A stretch of 42,844 nt of DNA from NCBI GenBank assembly GCA_005884665.1, contig VBAT01000034.1, positions 1-42,844 on the forward strand, written 5' to 3'. Under the pieces are notes generated by a model. It did no database searches. It worked only from the letters and a program-made list of their open reading frames with translations, and was not told the DNA's origin. Made by a program: the position numbers and the translations under genes. The first letter of the stretch is position 1. The number at the start of each line of letters is the position of its first letter. Below are positions 27,871 through 36,538 of this stretch, in pieces. Origin of the DNA: Bacteroidota bacterium. GTDB taxonomy: Bacteria; Bacteroidota; Bacteroidia; Chitinophagales; Chitinophagaceae.

Positions 27871-28941
27871 AACATAATTCCATCCATAAACATCCTCCTC
27901 CCTTCCCGTTCTAATCCTCTCCAGCTTTTGCTTGACCCTGTTCAATAAACTTTCATGGCTATACTCTGGTAAATGATAATCTATTCCGTTTATGTGTATC
28001 GTTTGAATCGGTGCGACAACGGCTGCAGTGCCGGCGCCGAATGCTTCGGTGATGCTGTTGGTTCGGAATGCCTTTTCCAATTCATCGACTGATACCTGCC
28101 GTTCTTCTGCCTGGTAGCCCAGATTACTGGCGATTGCCAACAAAGAATCCCGGGTTATGCCGTCGAGGATAGAATCGGATAAAGGCGGTGTCACCAGCTT
28201 ATCCCCGATTACAAACATCGCATTCATCATACCCGATTCTTCGATATACTTATTTTCTCTCGCGTCGGTCCAGAGTACCTGGTCATATCCCTCTTCTTTC
28301 GCAAGTTTCGCGGGATAAAATGCGCCTCCATAATTACCACCGCATTTCGCAAAACCAGTTCCTCCCTTTGCAGCCCTCACATAATTTGTTTCCACTTTTA
28401 CTTTGATCGGCCTGGCAAAGGTTTCCGCAACCGGTCCCGTAAAAATGATGAACCTGTACTGGTCGGAGATCTTTACTCCAAATCTTGCTTCGCTGGCATA
28501 TACGAATGGCCGCAAGTAGAGTGCGGTACCCGGTTTCTTAGGAACCCAGGCCCGGTCGATGCCAACCAGTTTAATCAACCCTTCGGTAAACATTTCCTTC
28601 GGCGGCACGGCCATGCACATCCTTTCCAATGACCTTGCAAAACGATCGTAATGCTTCTCGATGCGGAAAATATTGATACGGCCATCATGCTGGCGAATAG
28701 CTTTCATGCCTTCAAAAACAGTTTGCCCGTAGTGCAAAGCCAACGTCGAAGGATTCAACGAAAGATTGGCATACGGTACGATTTGCGGCACTTGCCATTC
28801 TCCATTGGCATAATCGCACAGCAACATATGGTCCGATACATATTTCCCGAATTCAAGATTATCGAAATCCACTTCATGGATCTTTGAATGGGAAGTTATC
28901 CTGGCCGGAATGGCGGTTGTGATACCGTTTGAGCTAATCAT
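27865..28941 (-). CDS. ilvE: Branched-chain amino acid aminotransferase, type II (IlvE)
   Basis: Class IV (fold type IV) PLP enzyme for the last step of Leu, Ile and Val synthesis and the first step of their breakdown. The start at 28941 (MISSNGITT) gives 358 residues, the usual length; an upstream in-frame ATG at 28968 adds nine lysine-rich residues. Family landmarks are LHYGQTVFEGMKAIR (about 69-83), YLRPFVYASE (142-151), and the PLP lysine K199 in FAKCGGNYGG. The phosphate-binding EESGMMNAMFVI and ITEAFGAGTAAVVAPI are also present. It is the last gene of the EamA - GNAT - GNAT - ilvE unit, 38 nt after the preceding stop. Confidence 0.95.
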   Translation of the reverse strand: MISSNGITTAIPARITSHSKIHEVDFDNLEFGKYVSDHMLLCDYANGEWQVPQIVPYANLSLNPSTLALHYGQTVFEGMKAIRQHDGRINIFRIEKHYDRFARSLERMCMAVPPKEMFTEGLIKLVGIDRAWVPKKPGTALYLRPFVYASEARFGVKISDQYRFIIFTGPVAETFARPIKVKVETNYVRAAKGGTGFAKCGGNYGGAFYPAKLAKEEGYDQVLWTDARENKYIEESGMMNAMFVIGDKLVTPPLSDSILDGITRDSLLAIASNLGYQAEERQVSVDELEKAFRTNSITEAFGAGTAAVVAPIQTIHINGIDYHLPEYSHESLLNRVKQKLERIRTGREEDVYGWNYVV

Positions 28942-28979
28942 TATTTTCCGTTTTTTATTTTTATTCAATCTTTATGCTA

Positions 28980-29522
28980 TTAACAGGCGCTGCCTACCGC
29001 CAACGCTACTGGTAGTCCCATAATATGGTATTCGAACGTTTGAGACCCGATGGTGAAATAATATTTACCCATTTTCCTGAACCCATTCTTTTCATAAAAA
29101 CCGATAGCCTTGTCATTGCTGATATGAGTGTCAAGCCAGAGATAATCCGGGGAGCCTTCTTTGGCTATTTTTTTTACTTCTGTTAGTAAAGCAGAACCGA
29201 TGCCCTTGCCCTGGTGTTCACCTAAAACATATATCTTCTGCAGCTCCATTTGTGATACGGAATCAATATGTTCGTTAAGCGAATACTTTTTTATCTTGGC
29301 AAAACCGGCGGGCTCACCATCGATAAATGCGAGAAGGTAAATATTATCCTCATGCCTTAAACTTTTGGCAAGTTTTACCGGACAATACGTGTTTTCAAGG
29401 TATTCCAGCAATTCCTCCTTGTTTTTAAACAGGTGTTCGAAAGACTTGCGGAAAGATTTTTTCCCGATAGTACCGATGATTGCGGCATGGGATATGTCCG
29501 CTGTGATGATCTTGATGCTCAT
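28980..29522 (-). CDS. GNAT-family N-acetyltransferase (180 aa)
   Basis: Acetyl-CoA-dependent transferase. Strand and loop MELQKIYVLGEHQGKGIGSALL carries the pyrophosphate-binding Q-x-x-G-x-G (QGKGIG). It is followed by YLWLDTHISNDKAIGFYEKNGF, the standard GNAT motif B with Tyr near the CoA thiol. The N-terminal half (KSFRKSFEHLFKNKEELLEYL) resembles the spermidine/PaiA-like subgroup, but the acceptor cannot be fixed. It starts 2 nt after the stop of the preceding GNAT gene and is followed by ilvE after 38 nt, so it lies in one operon with them. Confidence 0.88.
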   Translation of the reverse strand: MSIKIITADISHAAIIGTIGKKSFRKSFEHLFKNKEELLEYLENTYCPVKLAKSLRHEDNIYLLAFIDGEPAGFAKIKKYSLNEHIDSVSQMELQKIYVLGEHQGKGIGSALLTEVKKIAKEGSPDYLWLDTHISNDKAIGFYEKNGFRKMGKYYFTIGSQTFEYHIMGLPVALAVGSAC

Positions 29523-29524
29523 AG

Positions 29525-30034
29525 CTATAGTTGAATTAGTTGATCATGTTTGTTGGCGTTTTCAATGGCGGCCTGGATATCTATCATCATTTTCACGTCA
29601 GCCCGTTTATATACATTATTCTCAACCGGCACATGACTGAACCCTACTTTCTCATACAATGGCACAGCTCCCACATTTTTTTTGTTTGAATACAGGATGA
29701 TCTTCCTCGCTCCAAGGGCCTTAGCTTTCCTGAAACAAGCATAACAAATCGCTTCAGCAATACCTTTTCGCCTGAAATTTTTATCCACTGACATCTTCGT
29801 GAACTCGAAGCTAAATTCATCCAGTTTTCGAAGTCCGGCTGTCCCGACGATTACGCCATCATAAGTTGCTATCAATATGGCGCCACCTGGTTCCAGGATC
29901 GCTTTAGAGGGATTGGTGAGCACCCATTCATCTAACGGCTCCATACCAAACAACCTTTCGATCCATTCCCTGTTGAGCCTTTCGAAATGGGCCTGATGTT
30001 CGGGCGTGTAATCAATTATCTCAATTGGATTCAT
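29525..30034 (-). CDS. GNAT-family N-acetyltransferase (169 aa)
   Basis: The start at 30034 gives MNPIEIIDYTPEHQAHFERL, a typical GNAT N-terminus. It overlaps the end of the EamA gene by 14 nt, a sign of translational coupling. Motif A is MSVDKNFRRKGIAEAI (R-R-K-G-I-A). YSNKKNVGAVPLYEKVGF is motif B. The segment LNREWIERLFGMEPLDEWVL matches a common subgroup of Bacteroidota GNATs of unknown acceptor. The two adjacent GNAT genes are only distantly similar, so they are not a recent duplication. Confidence 0.87.
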   Translation of the reverse strand: MNPIEIIDYTPEHQAHFERLNREWIERLFGMEPLDEWVLTNPSKAILEPGGAILIATYDGVIVGTAGLRKLDEFSFEFTKMSVDKNFRRKGIAEAICYACFRKAKALGARKIILYSNKKNVGAVPLYEKVGFSHVPVENNVYKRADVKMMIDIQAAIENANKHDQLIQL

Positions 30035-30926
30035 GTTTTTGTTTTTTAAATTCACGGTTGACGAGGTAAACACCAACCAGTGTGATAATTGTACCCACTA
30101 TCATGTTTGCATTCATCTTTTCCGATAACAACAACCATCCAAGTAACACTGCCACTACTGGATTGATATAGGCATACATTGAAACCTGTGTCGGTGGTAA
30201 TTTTCCAATTACAAATACATAGGCGGAATAAGCCAGCAATGAACCAAAAACAATGAGATAACCCAGTGCCAGCCACGACGGCTGATCGATCTGCGCAGGG
30301 CTTACATATTTTCCGGTAATGATACACACGGTCAATACCACGATACCGGCGATCAGCATCTGCAAACCAACATTGAATAAAATATCAATCGGCGGTTTCT
30401 GCCTGGAAGTATAGACGGTGCCAAATGACCAGGACAATGTTGAAATGACTGCCAGCACCACACCCAGTAGAAAAGTTTTGCTGTGCATTTGCGACATGTA
30501 ATCGTAGAATATTGTAAACACGCCGGTGAAACCGATCAACAATCCAATCAGCATCAGGCGGCTGATCTTTGAACATTTAGACAGCCAGGCGGTAAACAAT
30601 GCGATAAACAATGGAACAAGCGCTGCGATGACTGCTGCAAGTCCACCGCTGATGTATTCCACGGACCATGTCAATAATCCATTGGCGATACACAATAGAA
30701 AAATACTTTGAATGGATATTTTTTTTAGAATAGCCCGGCCAGGTAAATGATAACCCCTGATAAGAAAGAACCCAACCAGGATAGAACCGGAAACAAACTG
30801 CCGGATGCCTGATACGAATAATCCGGGCATGTGCTGTGCGCCTATTCTCGAAGCAATAAACGTAGTGCCCCAGAAAAAACTCACGATCCCCAATGCGATA
30901 TACGCTTTATACAAATCCCTTTTCAT
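30021..30926 (-). CDS. EamA/DMT-family transporter (301 aa)
   Basis: Ten predicted membrane helices in two EamA repeats. The first repeat begins LYKAYIALGIVSFFWGTTFI, and the second starts near residue 150 (LLGVVLAVISTLSWSFGTVY). It ends with YAYINPVVAVLLGWLLLSEK, the EamA C-terminal signature. The family mostly exports amino acids or metabolites. It is the first gene of a four-gene unit with two acetyltransferases and ilvE, and is divergent from a MocR-type regulator, the classic layout for a regulator controlling an exporter. The substrate is unknown; a link to branched-chain amino acids is only suggested by ilvE. Confidence 0.9.
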   Translation of the reverse strand: MKRDLYKAYIALGIVSFFWGTTFIASRIGAQHMPGLFVSGIRQFVSGSILVGFFLIRGYHLPGRAILKKISIQSIFLLCIANGLLTWSVEYISGGLAAVIAALVPLFIALFTAWLSKCSKISRLMLIGLLIGFTGVFTIFYDYMSQMHSKTFLLGVVLAVISTLSWSFGTVYTSRQKPPIDILFNVGLQMLIAGIVVLTVCIITGKYVSPAQIDQPSWLALGYLIVFGSLLAYSAYVFVIGKLPPTQVSMYAYINPVVAVLLGWLLLSEKMNANMIVGTIITLVGVYLVNREFKKQKHESN

Positions 30927-31004
30927 AACACACGTTATTTAAATTCTTGTTGCGGAAGAAAAGTGAATCCTGGCGAGGAGCCGTTCATCACTTTTCCGGA
31001 TCCG

Positions 31005-31034
31005 CTACACAAAAATGTCAAAAAATATGTGTAG
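31005..31034. promoter_or_regulatory. Inverted repeat CTACACA-N16-TGTGTAG in the divergent EamA/MocR promoter region
   Basis: Perfect 7-nt arms at 31005-31011 and 31028-31034, with centres 23 nt apart (about two helical turns). The site sits between the divergent exporter operon and the MocR-type gene, 20 nt upstream of the candidate -7 element of the latter. This makes it a good candidate operator for the regulator, which would then also control itself. Confidence 0.5.
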
Positions 31035-31053
31035 AAAACAGATTCAGTTTTTG

Positions 31054-31061
31054 TATTTTTG
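31054..31061 (+). promoter_or_regulatory. Candidate -7 element (TATTTTTG) for the MocR-type gene
   Basis: TATTTTTG fits the Bacteroidota TAnnTTTG consensus exactly, 82 nt before the ATG at 31143. No convincing TTTG -33 box is present at normal spacing; a TGTG at 31028 is the nearest match and is part of the inverted repeat. Confidence 0.4.
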
Positions 31062-31142
31062 ACTAGATCAGATGCTGAAGGCCTATTGAGTCGCTTCGGC
31101 CGCAACGATGGTTCGATTTTTCGGATTTTAAAACTTGGTATT

Positions 31143-32588
31143 ATGTCAAAAAACAACTTCAACAACAATGATCATCTCTACATGCAGGTGGCTGATGGGC
31201 TGGAAAAAATGATCGCCGATGATGTGTTGAAGATCGGTGATAAACTACCATCTGTTCGTGTGATCAGTGATGAATACGGCATCAGTATGGGTACCGCTTT
31301 CCAGGCTTATTATCACCTGGAGGGAAAAGGTTTGATCGAGTCAAGGCCAAAATCGGGCTATTATGTACGTTTCAATCATAAACGCTTCCCCGAGCTTCCG
31401 AGGATGATACAGCACGAACAGCTTTCGCATGATGTAAGCGTAAAGGAAATGATCGCATCTATTTATACTGACATTGTACTGTATAATAAAAAAGTGATCA
31501 ACCTGGCGATGGCTGTTCCCGATGGTTCACTGCTGCCTGTTGCCAAGCTTAACAAATCCGTAATGCATGTACTTCGCAATAGCAAAGACTCTTGCGTACA
31601 GTATGAACATGTACAGGGTAATATCGAATTGAGAAAACAGATCGCCAAGCTTTCTTTTAACTGGGGAGGTAAAGTAAAGCCGGAAGATATCATCGTAACC
31701 GGCGGATGCCTGGAAGCTATTACCATGTGTTTACGGGCGGTGACTCAGCCAGGTGATACAGTAGCGGTTGAATCGCCCAATTACTTCGGGATTTTCCAGG
31801 CGATCGAAAGCATGGGATTGAAAGTAGTGGAAATATCCTCCTGTTTTATTGATGGGTTGGAGCTGGATTGCCTGGAAGAAGCCATAAAAAAATTCCCCAT
31901 TAAAGCTATCGTCGCTATTCCCAATTTCAACAATCCTTTGGGCGGTTGTATGCCCGATGAGAATAAAAAGAAGCTGGTAGATATCATCAATAAGCACAAC
32001 ATTCCATTGATCGAAGATGATATTTACGGTGAATTGTATTTTGGTAAAAACCGGCCCCGTACCTGCAAGTATTATGATACAAAAGGATTGGTGTTGCATT
32101 GCACCTCACTGACCAAATCACTGGCGCCGGGCTACCGGATCGGTTGGGTCATCCCAGGGAAATTCCTGGAACAGGTAAAACAGATAAAAAGGATTCAAAA
32201 TATCAGCTCTCCAACTTTAACTCAAGCCGCTATTGCGCATTATCTACAGTATGGCCGCTATGAATACCACTTAAAGAACATACGGAAAGCACTGCATACT
32301 CAGTGCCTGCGGTATATGCAGGCTATCATCGATTATTTCCCGGAAGACACCAAGGTCTCCAGGCCACATGGCGGTTTTGTACTCTGGGTCCAATTAAACA
32401 AAAAGCTCAATGGCTTCAAATTGAGGACAGAGGCCATGAAGCATAATATATCAATTGTGCCGGGAAAGATATTTTCCGCCAGCTGCGATAATGATAATTG
32501 CATCCGCATCAGTTTTGGCAAGCCCTGGGATGATGATGCCGACTATGGCCTGATGATGCTGGGAAAACTCATCGATAAAATGCTATGA
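31143..32588 (+). CDS. MocR-type regulator: GntR winged helix fused to PLP aminotransferase domain (481 aa)
   Basis: The start at 31143 gives MSKNNFNNNDHLYMQVADGL and the standard GntR N-terminus; the frame runs 84 nt further upstream but without homologous content. The winged-helix domain (about 8-78) contains GDKLPSVRVISDEYGISMGT and ends SRPKSGYYV. The aminotransferase-fold domain (about 105-475) has IIVTGGCLEAI, the Asn-Asn-Pro of IPNFNNPLGG, IEDDIYGELYF, and the PLP lysine K325 in SLTKSLAPGYRIGW. MocR proteins sense PLP-linked amines or amino acids and often act on a divergent target. Here the target is likely the EamA operon. Whether it has catalytic activity is not visible. Confidence 0.92.
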   Translation: MSKNNFNNNDHLYMQVADGLEKMIADDVLKIGDKLPSVRVISDEYGISMGTAFQAYYHLEGKGLIESRPKSGYYVRFNHKRFPELPRMIQHEQLSHDVSVKEMIASIYTDIVLYNKKVINLAMAVPDGSLLPVAKLNKSVMHVLRNSKDSCVQYEHVQGNIELRKQIAKLSFNWGGKVKPEDIIVTGGCLEAITMCLRAVTQPGDTVAVESPNYFGIFQAIESMGLKVVEISSCFIDGLELDCLEEAIKKFPIKAIVAIPNFNNPLGGCMPDENKKKLVDIINKHNIPLIEDDIYGELYFGKNRPRTCKYYDTKGLVLHCTSLTKSLAPGYRIGWVIPGKFLEQVKQIKRIQNISSPTLTQAAIAHYLQYGRYEYHLKNIRKALHTQCLRYMQAIIDYFPEDTKVSRPHGGFVLWVQLNKKLNGFKLRTEAMKHNISIVPGKIFSASCDNDNCIRISFGKPWDDDADYGLMMLGKLIDKML

Positions 32589-32658
32589 TCTATTCTTAAC
32601 CACATTATCATTAGGAGGGGGTTTTGATTTTTGAAAATGATTCTTAGCTTTAAGGCGC

Positions 32659-34572
32659 ATGAGAGTTACACTTATCCTATTCTGCCTTTCCATTGGCCGA
32701 TTTGCATACAGCCAATCCACCGCGCCATTATTTGCCGTTTTTAATAACGATGAGATCCATCTCACTGAATGCGATTTCGACAAAAATGCCGGCGCCGTCG
32801 TCCTGCTTGACTGGGCCGAGTCGGATTATGACGATAACTACCGGCTGATCACCCACCGCCGTAAACGTATTAAGATATTTCACCAGCGGGAAGCGGACAG
32901 GGGTAACATCACCATCCCGTTTTACTCAAAGGATGCTTTCGAGTATATCGAGAATATACGAGGCGTTACGTGTAATATCGAGAATGGCCAGATTGCGCTC
33001 ACCTACCTGGACAACAAATCCATCTTTATTGAAAAGGACATCATCTATTCAAACATGAGGTTCGCGATGCCAAATGTAAAACCCGGCAGCATCATTGAAT
33101 ACGAATACGACAGTTATATGAAGCACTACGGTGGATTACCCGACTGGATATTTCAAAACGAAATTCCTACTGTAAAAAGCAGTTATATGCTTGCCATCGT
33201 TCCCAATGCCGAGTTCCAGTACAATGTCCAGAAAAAAAGAGACTATCCAATTATCATAAAACCATTTCCTGATGCCGGCAAGATCTATTTTGAAATGAAC
33301 AACATCCCCGGCCTGAAATTCGAACCCTATATGGATGCTGTCCGTGACTATCTGCAAAAAGTAGAGTTCCAACTGTCGGGTTATGCGAATCGTCATGGAG
33401 ACCTGACGAAATTCAGCCAGACCTGGAAGGATGCCGCCTATGAGTTGCTCAGTAATAAAGAATTCGGAGGAGCTATTCGCAAGAATCTTTCCATACCAAA
33501 CGATCTGAAACTGGCCATGACCATCCAGACAAATGATTCAGGCCGTGTAGCAACGATCTATAATTTCGTCAGGAAAAATTTCACATGTACAAGGAACTAT
33601 GGTCCATATGCCTTCGATGGAATAAAAAAAGCATGGGATAATCATTCAGGCCCGGCTGGAGAGATAAATATGATCCTTGTAAACTTGCTTCAGTCGTTTG
33701 ACTTAGAAGCCTATCCTCTATTGGTTGCGGAAAGAGATTATGGTAAAATAGATACGACTTACCCATTTCTCGACCGTTTCAATAAAGTAGTTGCTTATGC
33801 AAAAGCCGATGGTAAGACTTTTATCCTGGACGCCACCCAAACCTATACTCCACCGGGATTAACACCTTATCCCCTGTTGAATACAATCGCATTTATTGTT
33901 GATAAGAAAAACTTCAACCTGATCCGGATACTCAGCAGCCGCAATTCTTATAGCAACAGCATAACAGTAACCGGTAAAATTGATAATGCGGGGTTGCTGA
34001 CAGGAACGGCCGAAATTGCCAGTAGCGGATATGCCAAACAGTTAAGGACGGAAAAAATAAAAAGGGATAACAAAAAATTTATCAGCGAAACATTACAGGA
34101 ACCAGGAGGCGAAATTCTCGTCGACAACCTGGTCTCTGAAAACCTCGACGATGATAACAAACCCTTAATTCAGAAAATAGATTTTCACAATGAAATGAAT
34201 GCGAGTGGCGGGTTTATTTTTTTGACGGGCAACCTATTTACCGGTTTTAGCAAAAGTCCGTTCACCAGCGAAACCCGTTTTACAAACATTAACTTCGGTT
34301 ACCCGTACAATATACATGTGGAAGCAAAAATAGAATTACCGGGTAAAGCAAAGATTGATAAGCTACCCGAAAGTAGACACCAGGTCTTCGGCGCTGAATT
34401 CGTTATTGTTGACCGCCAGTTCAAATTAGAGAACAACACCCTGTTTATTTCGGTAAACTTCCGACAAACCATGACACTTATTCCAAATGAACAGTATAGC
34501 AGCCTGAAGGCGATTTATAAACAGGCTATTGACCTGCTGAACGAACCGGTACTTGTAAAGATTGTTAATTGA
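32659..34572 (+). CDS. DUF3857 protein with transglutaminase-like domain, secreted (637 aa)
   Basis: A signal peptide (MRVTLILFCLSIGRFAYS) is followed by a DUF3857 domain (about 45-230; RRKRIKIFHQREADRGNITI, MPNVKPGSIIEYEYD, WIFQNEIPTVKSSYML). A transglutaminase-like domain follows (about 275-400; IYNFVRKNFTCTRNYGPYA), and a C-terminal beta-rich region makes up the rest. The expected catalytic Cys site reads HSGPAGEINMILVNLL, with Ala where Cys would sit, so the domain is probably non-catalytic, as in many Bacteroidota members. It is predicted periplasmic. It lies 70 nt after the MocR-type gene on the same strand and could be read from the same transcript, but no functional link is seen. Confidence 0.87.
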   Translation: MRVTLILFCLSIGRFAYSQSTAPLFAVFNNDEIHLTECDFDKNAGAVVLLDWAESDYDDNYRLITHRRKRIKIFHQREADRGNITIPFYSKDAFEYIENIRGVTCNIENGQIALTYLDNKSIFIEKDIIYSNMRFAMPNVKPGSIIEYEYDSYMKHYGGLPDWIFQNEIPTVKSSYMLAIVPNAEFQYNVQKKRDYPIIIKPFPDAGKIYFEMNNIPGLKFEPYMDAVRDYLQKVEFQLSGYANRHGDLTKFSQTWKDAAYELLSNKEFGGAIRKNLSIPNDLKLAMTIQTNDSGRVATIYNFVRKNFTCTRNYGPYAFDGIKKAWDNHSGPAGEINMILVNLLQSFDLEAYPLLVAERDYGKIDTTYPFLDRFNKVVAYAKADGKTFILDATQTYTPPGLTPYPLLNTIAFIVDKKNFNLIRILSSRNSYSNSITVTGKIDNAGLLTGTAEIASSGYAKQLRTEKIKRDNKKFISETLQEPGGEILVDNLVSENLDDDNKPLIQKIDFHNEMNASGGFIFLTGNLFTGFSKSPFTSETRFTNINFGYPYNIHVEAKIELPGKAKIDKLPESRHQVFGAEFVIVDRQFKLENNTLFISVNFRQTMTLIPNEQYSSLKAIYKQAIDLLNEPVLVKIVN

Positions 34573-34598
34573 TGGCTGGTATCTCATAACCGTTGAAA

Positions 34599-34675
34599 GG
34601 TTTAAAGGCTTAATGGTTCTTCAGAACGAAGAATCTTTAGATTAAGCGACACCCTGGCTTCATGAACCTTAAACC
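34599..34675. other. Inverted repeat in the spacer between convergent genes
   Basis: GGTTTAAAGG (34599-34608) is complementary to CCTTAAACC (34667-34675) with one bulged A. A smaller GTTC-ttca-GAAC (34616-34627) lies inside. It separates the convergent DUF3857 and permease genes and may aid termination, though no T run follows the stem. Confidence 0.35.
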
Positions 34676-34727
34676 CATTCAATAGATGATAAAATGACCA
34701 CAATAACTCGTACGATCTGTATGGCCT

Positions 34728-36145
34728 TTATGATTTTTTCTTTTTCAAGAAATAGAAATATAGTGGAATACCCAGCGCCGTGATCACCATGCCTAATACA
34801 GAATTCACAACTGGTTGTTTATGATTAAGATAATTGGTAACATCATTGTAGACCGTGCTGGCGAGGAAAAAAGCGGTGAATGCAATAAAGAGCACGGTTG
34901 AAATAGGGTGACCGACGATACGATAGGGCCGTTGTCTATCAGACATCTTCTTTCGCAGGATAAAAATTCCAACAGCCCCGAGACCATACGCGATCCAGCT
35001 GATAAACACCATCATGTCCGCCAACATATCAAAGGAGCCACTTATGATCAGAAGGCTCACCCACGCGCCGTGCAGCCAGAGGGCATTGCCCGGAGTTTTA
35101 AAACGTACATGCTCCTTCCCTGCCCAGGGAAGAAATACTTTGTCCTTTCCCATTGCGTAAGTAACTCTTGCCACAGCCAGCGTATTTCCATTGATGCATC
35201 CCAACGTGCAAATCACGATCAGGGCTGCTACCAATCCTCCGCCAATATTTCCGAATGCAACATTCATCGCGTCGGAAGCCACAAGGGAAGATGCGGCTAC
35301 TTTTTCCACGGGTAATACATACAGGTAGGCCTGGTTGACAAGGACGTAAGTAATGATACAGGCGAGAACTCCCGTCCAAAGGCTCCGTGGAATATTCTTT
35401 TGCGGCTGCTTTATCTCGCCGGCGACAAAAGTTATGTTTATCCAGCCATCATAGGCAAAGAAAGCGCCTGTCATAGCTGCTATAATACCACTTAATAATG
35501 CTCCGCCCTGTTTAGGATGCTCCGCCCCGATAAAATGCTGAAATGATCCATTGCCTGAAAAGAAAATACCGAATACCAATAATGCGATCACCCCAATCTT
35601 AACAATTGTTGAAACAAGCTGGAAAGAACTTCCAGCCTTAACACTCCGATAGTTTAACCAGGTCAGTGAAACAACTAATGCTATCGCCAACGATTTTACT
35701 CCAAAATTTTTCAGCGGGAAAAGATCACCGATAAAAGGTAAATGTAGAATCACGGATTGTTCTGTCGCTGCCGAAAAATTGGGAAGATGCAAAAAGTAAT
35801 CGGCATACTGGGCGCATACAAATGCTATCGCCGCTACGCCCGTAGTGTTCATCACTGAAAAAGCTGCCCATCCATATAAGAAGGCGACAAAATCACCGAA
35901 CATATGACGGAAGTAAACGTAGGTCCCCCCTGTTTCAGGGATCATAGCTCCCAATTCTGCATATATCAGGGCTCCCAGCAGCGAAAACAAGCCGCCTAAA
36001 ATCCACACCACGGTCAACCAGACAGGCGACCCGAGCTGTTCTGCCATAGAAGCGGGCTTCATAAATACTCCAGAACCAATGATGCTTCCTGTGATAATGG
36101 CTGTGGCTGCCCAGACTCCGATTTTTTTGCGAGGGAGGTGGACAT
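34728..36145 (-). CDS. APC-family amino acid permease, N-terminus separated by an A7 frameshift
   Basis: The main open frame (ATG at 36062, 444 aa) lacks the first membrane helix of the family. Reading back in the same frame gives KKIGVWAATAIITGSIIGSG, then VFMKPASM, the standard APC first helix. This frame meets a TAG at 36147 with no start codon before it. An ATG at 36145 starts MSTSLAK in another frame that joins the helix exactly if the A7 tract at 36122-36128 is read as A8. The restored protein has 12 helices and about 472 residues. The rest is intact: PETGGTYVYFRHMFGDFVAF, AYDGWINITFVAGEIK, GCINGNTLAVARVTYAMGKD. LAT/YhdG-like exchangers are the closest type; the substrate is unknown. 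Confidence 0.8.
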
Positions 36146-36274
36146 ACTAGGGGAAGATAATGAAAGATGCGAGATGCTGACTACCGGTCACTGGTTGCCG
36201 GTTACTAGTACAGTTGGTTTACGATAGCTACTGACAATATCTGGCATCTGGCATCCAGTATCTAGCATCCTACA

Positions 36275-36305
36275 ATAAAAAAGCCTTCCGAGTAACGAAA
36301 GGCTC
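36275..36305 (-). terminator. Intrinsic terminator with no gene immediately upstream
   Basis: GCCTT (36283-36287) pairs with AAGGC (36299-36303) and CG with CG inside, around an AGTAA loop. On the minus strand it is followed by TTTTTTATT. The nearest upstream gene on that strand ends at 36847, about 540 nt away. Confidence 0.75.
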
Positions 36306-36440
36306 AAACTCTTTACAGTTTTCTTTTTGGTGTCAACCCGAATACTGAAGGCTATTGTCTCAGCATACTCCCGGCTCGGATATGTATTTTTCCCGGAAGA
36401 TTAACGGGTGTGATAGAATAATGGCTACAAATAAATTATT
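36281..36440 (-). ncRNA. Possible small RNA or permease leader ending at the terminator
   Basis: The 160 nt before the orphan terminator contain foldable elements on the minus strand. CTTCCGG pairs with CCGGGAG around an 18-nt loop, and ATGCTGA pairs with TCAGTAT with one G-U pair. ACCCG can also pair with CGGGT across them. No riboswitch class was recognised; a CTGAGA is present, but the other thiamine-pyrophosphate riboswitch elements are not. It could be an independent small RNA or a regulatory leader 130 nt before the permease start. Ends are estimates. Confidence 0.25.
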
Positions 36441-36538
36441 GCGCTAAGGTAAATCCGTGAAAATTTGTGAACAAGTTTATGCGCCAAAAATTTATGCACT
36501 AATTGTTAGTAATTCTACGTTCGGCCTCACCCTCTTAT

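Noticed and set aside
28968-29522. The two adjacent GNAT genes as a recent tandem duplication
   Set aside because: Beyond the shared motif A and B their sequences and N-terminal halves differ strongly.
31059-31142. Upstream extension of the MocR-type protein by 28 residues
   Set aside because: The extension has no GntR homology and would begin within the candidate promoter -7 element at 31054-31061.
36361-36375. CTGAGA-like element suggesting a thiamine-pyrophosphate riboswitch
   Set aside because: The second half of that riboswitch (ACCTGATC and CCAGCGNAGGGA-type elements) is absent, and the downstream gene is an amino acid permease.
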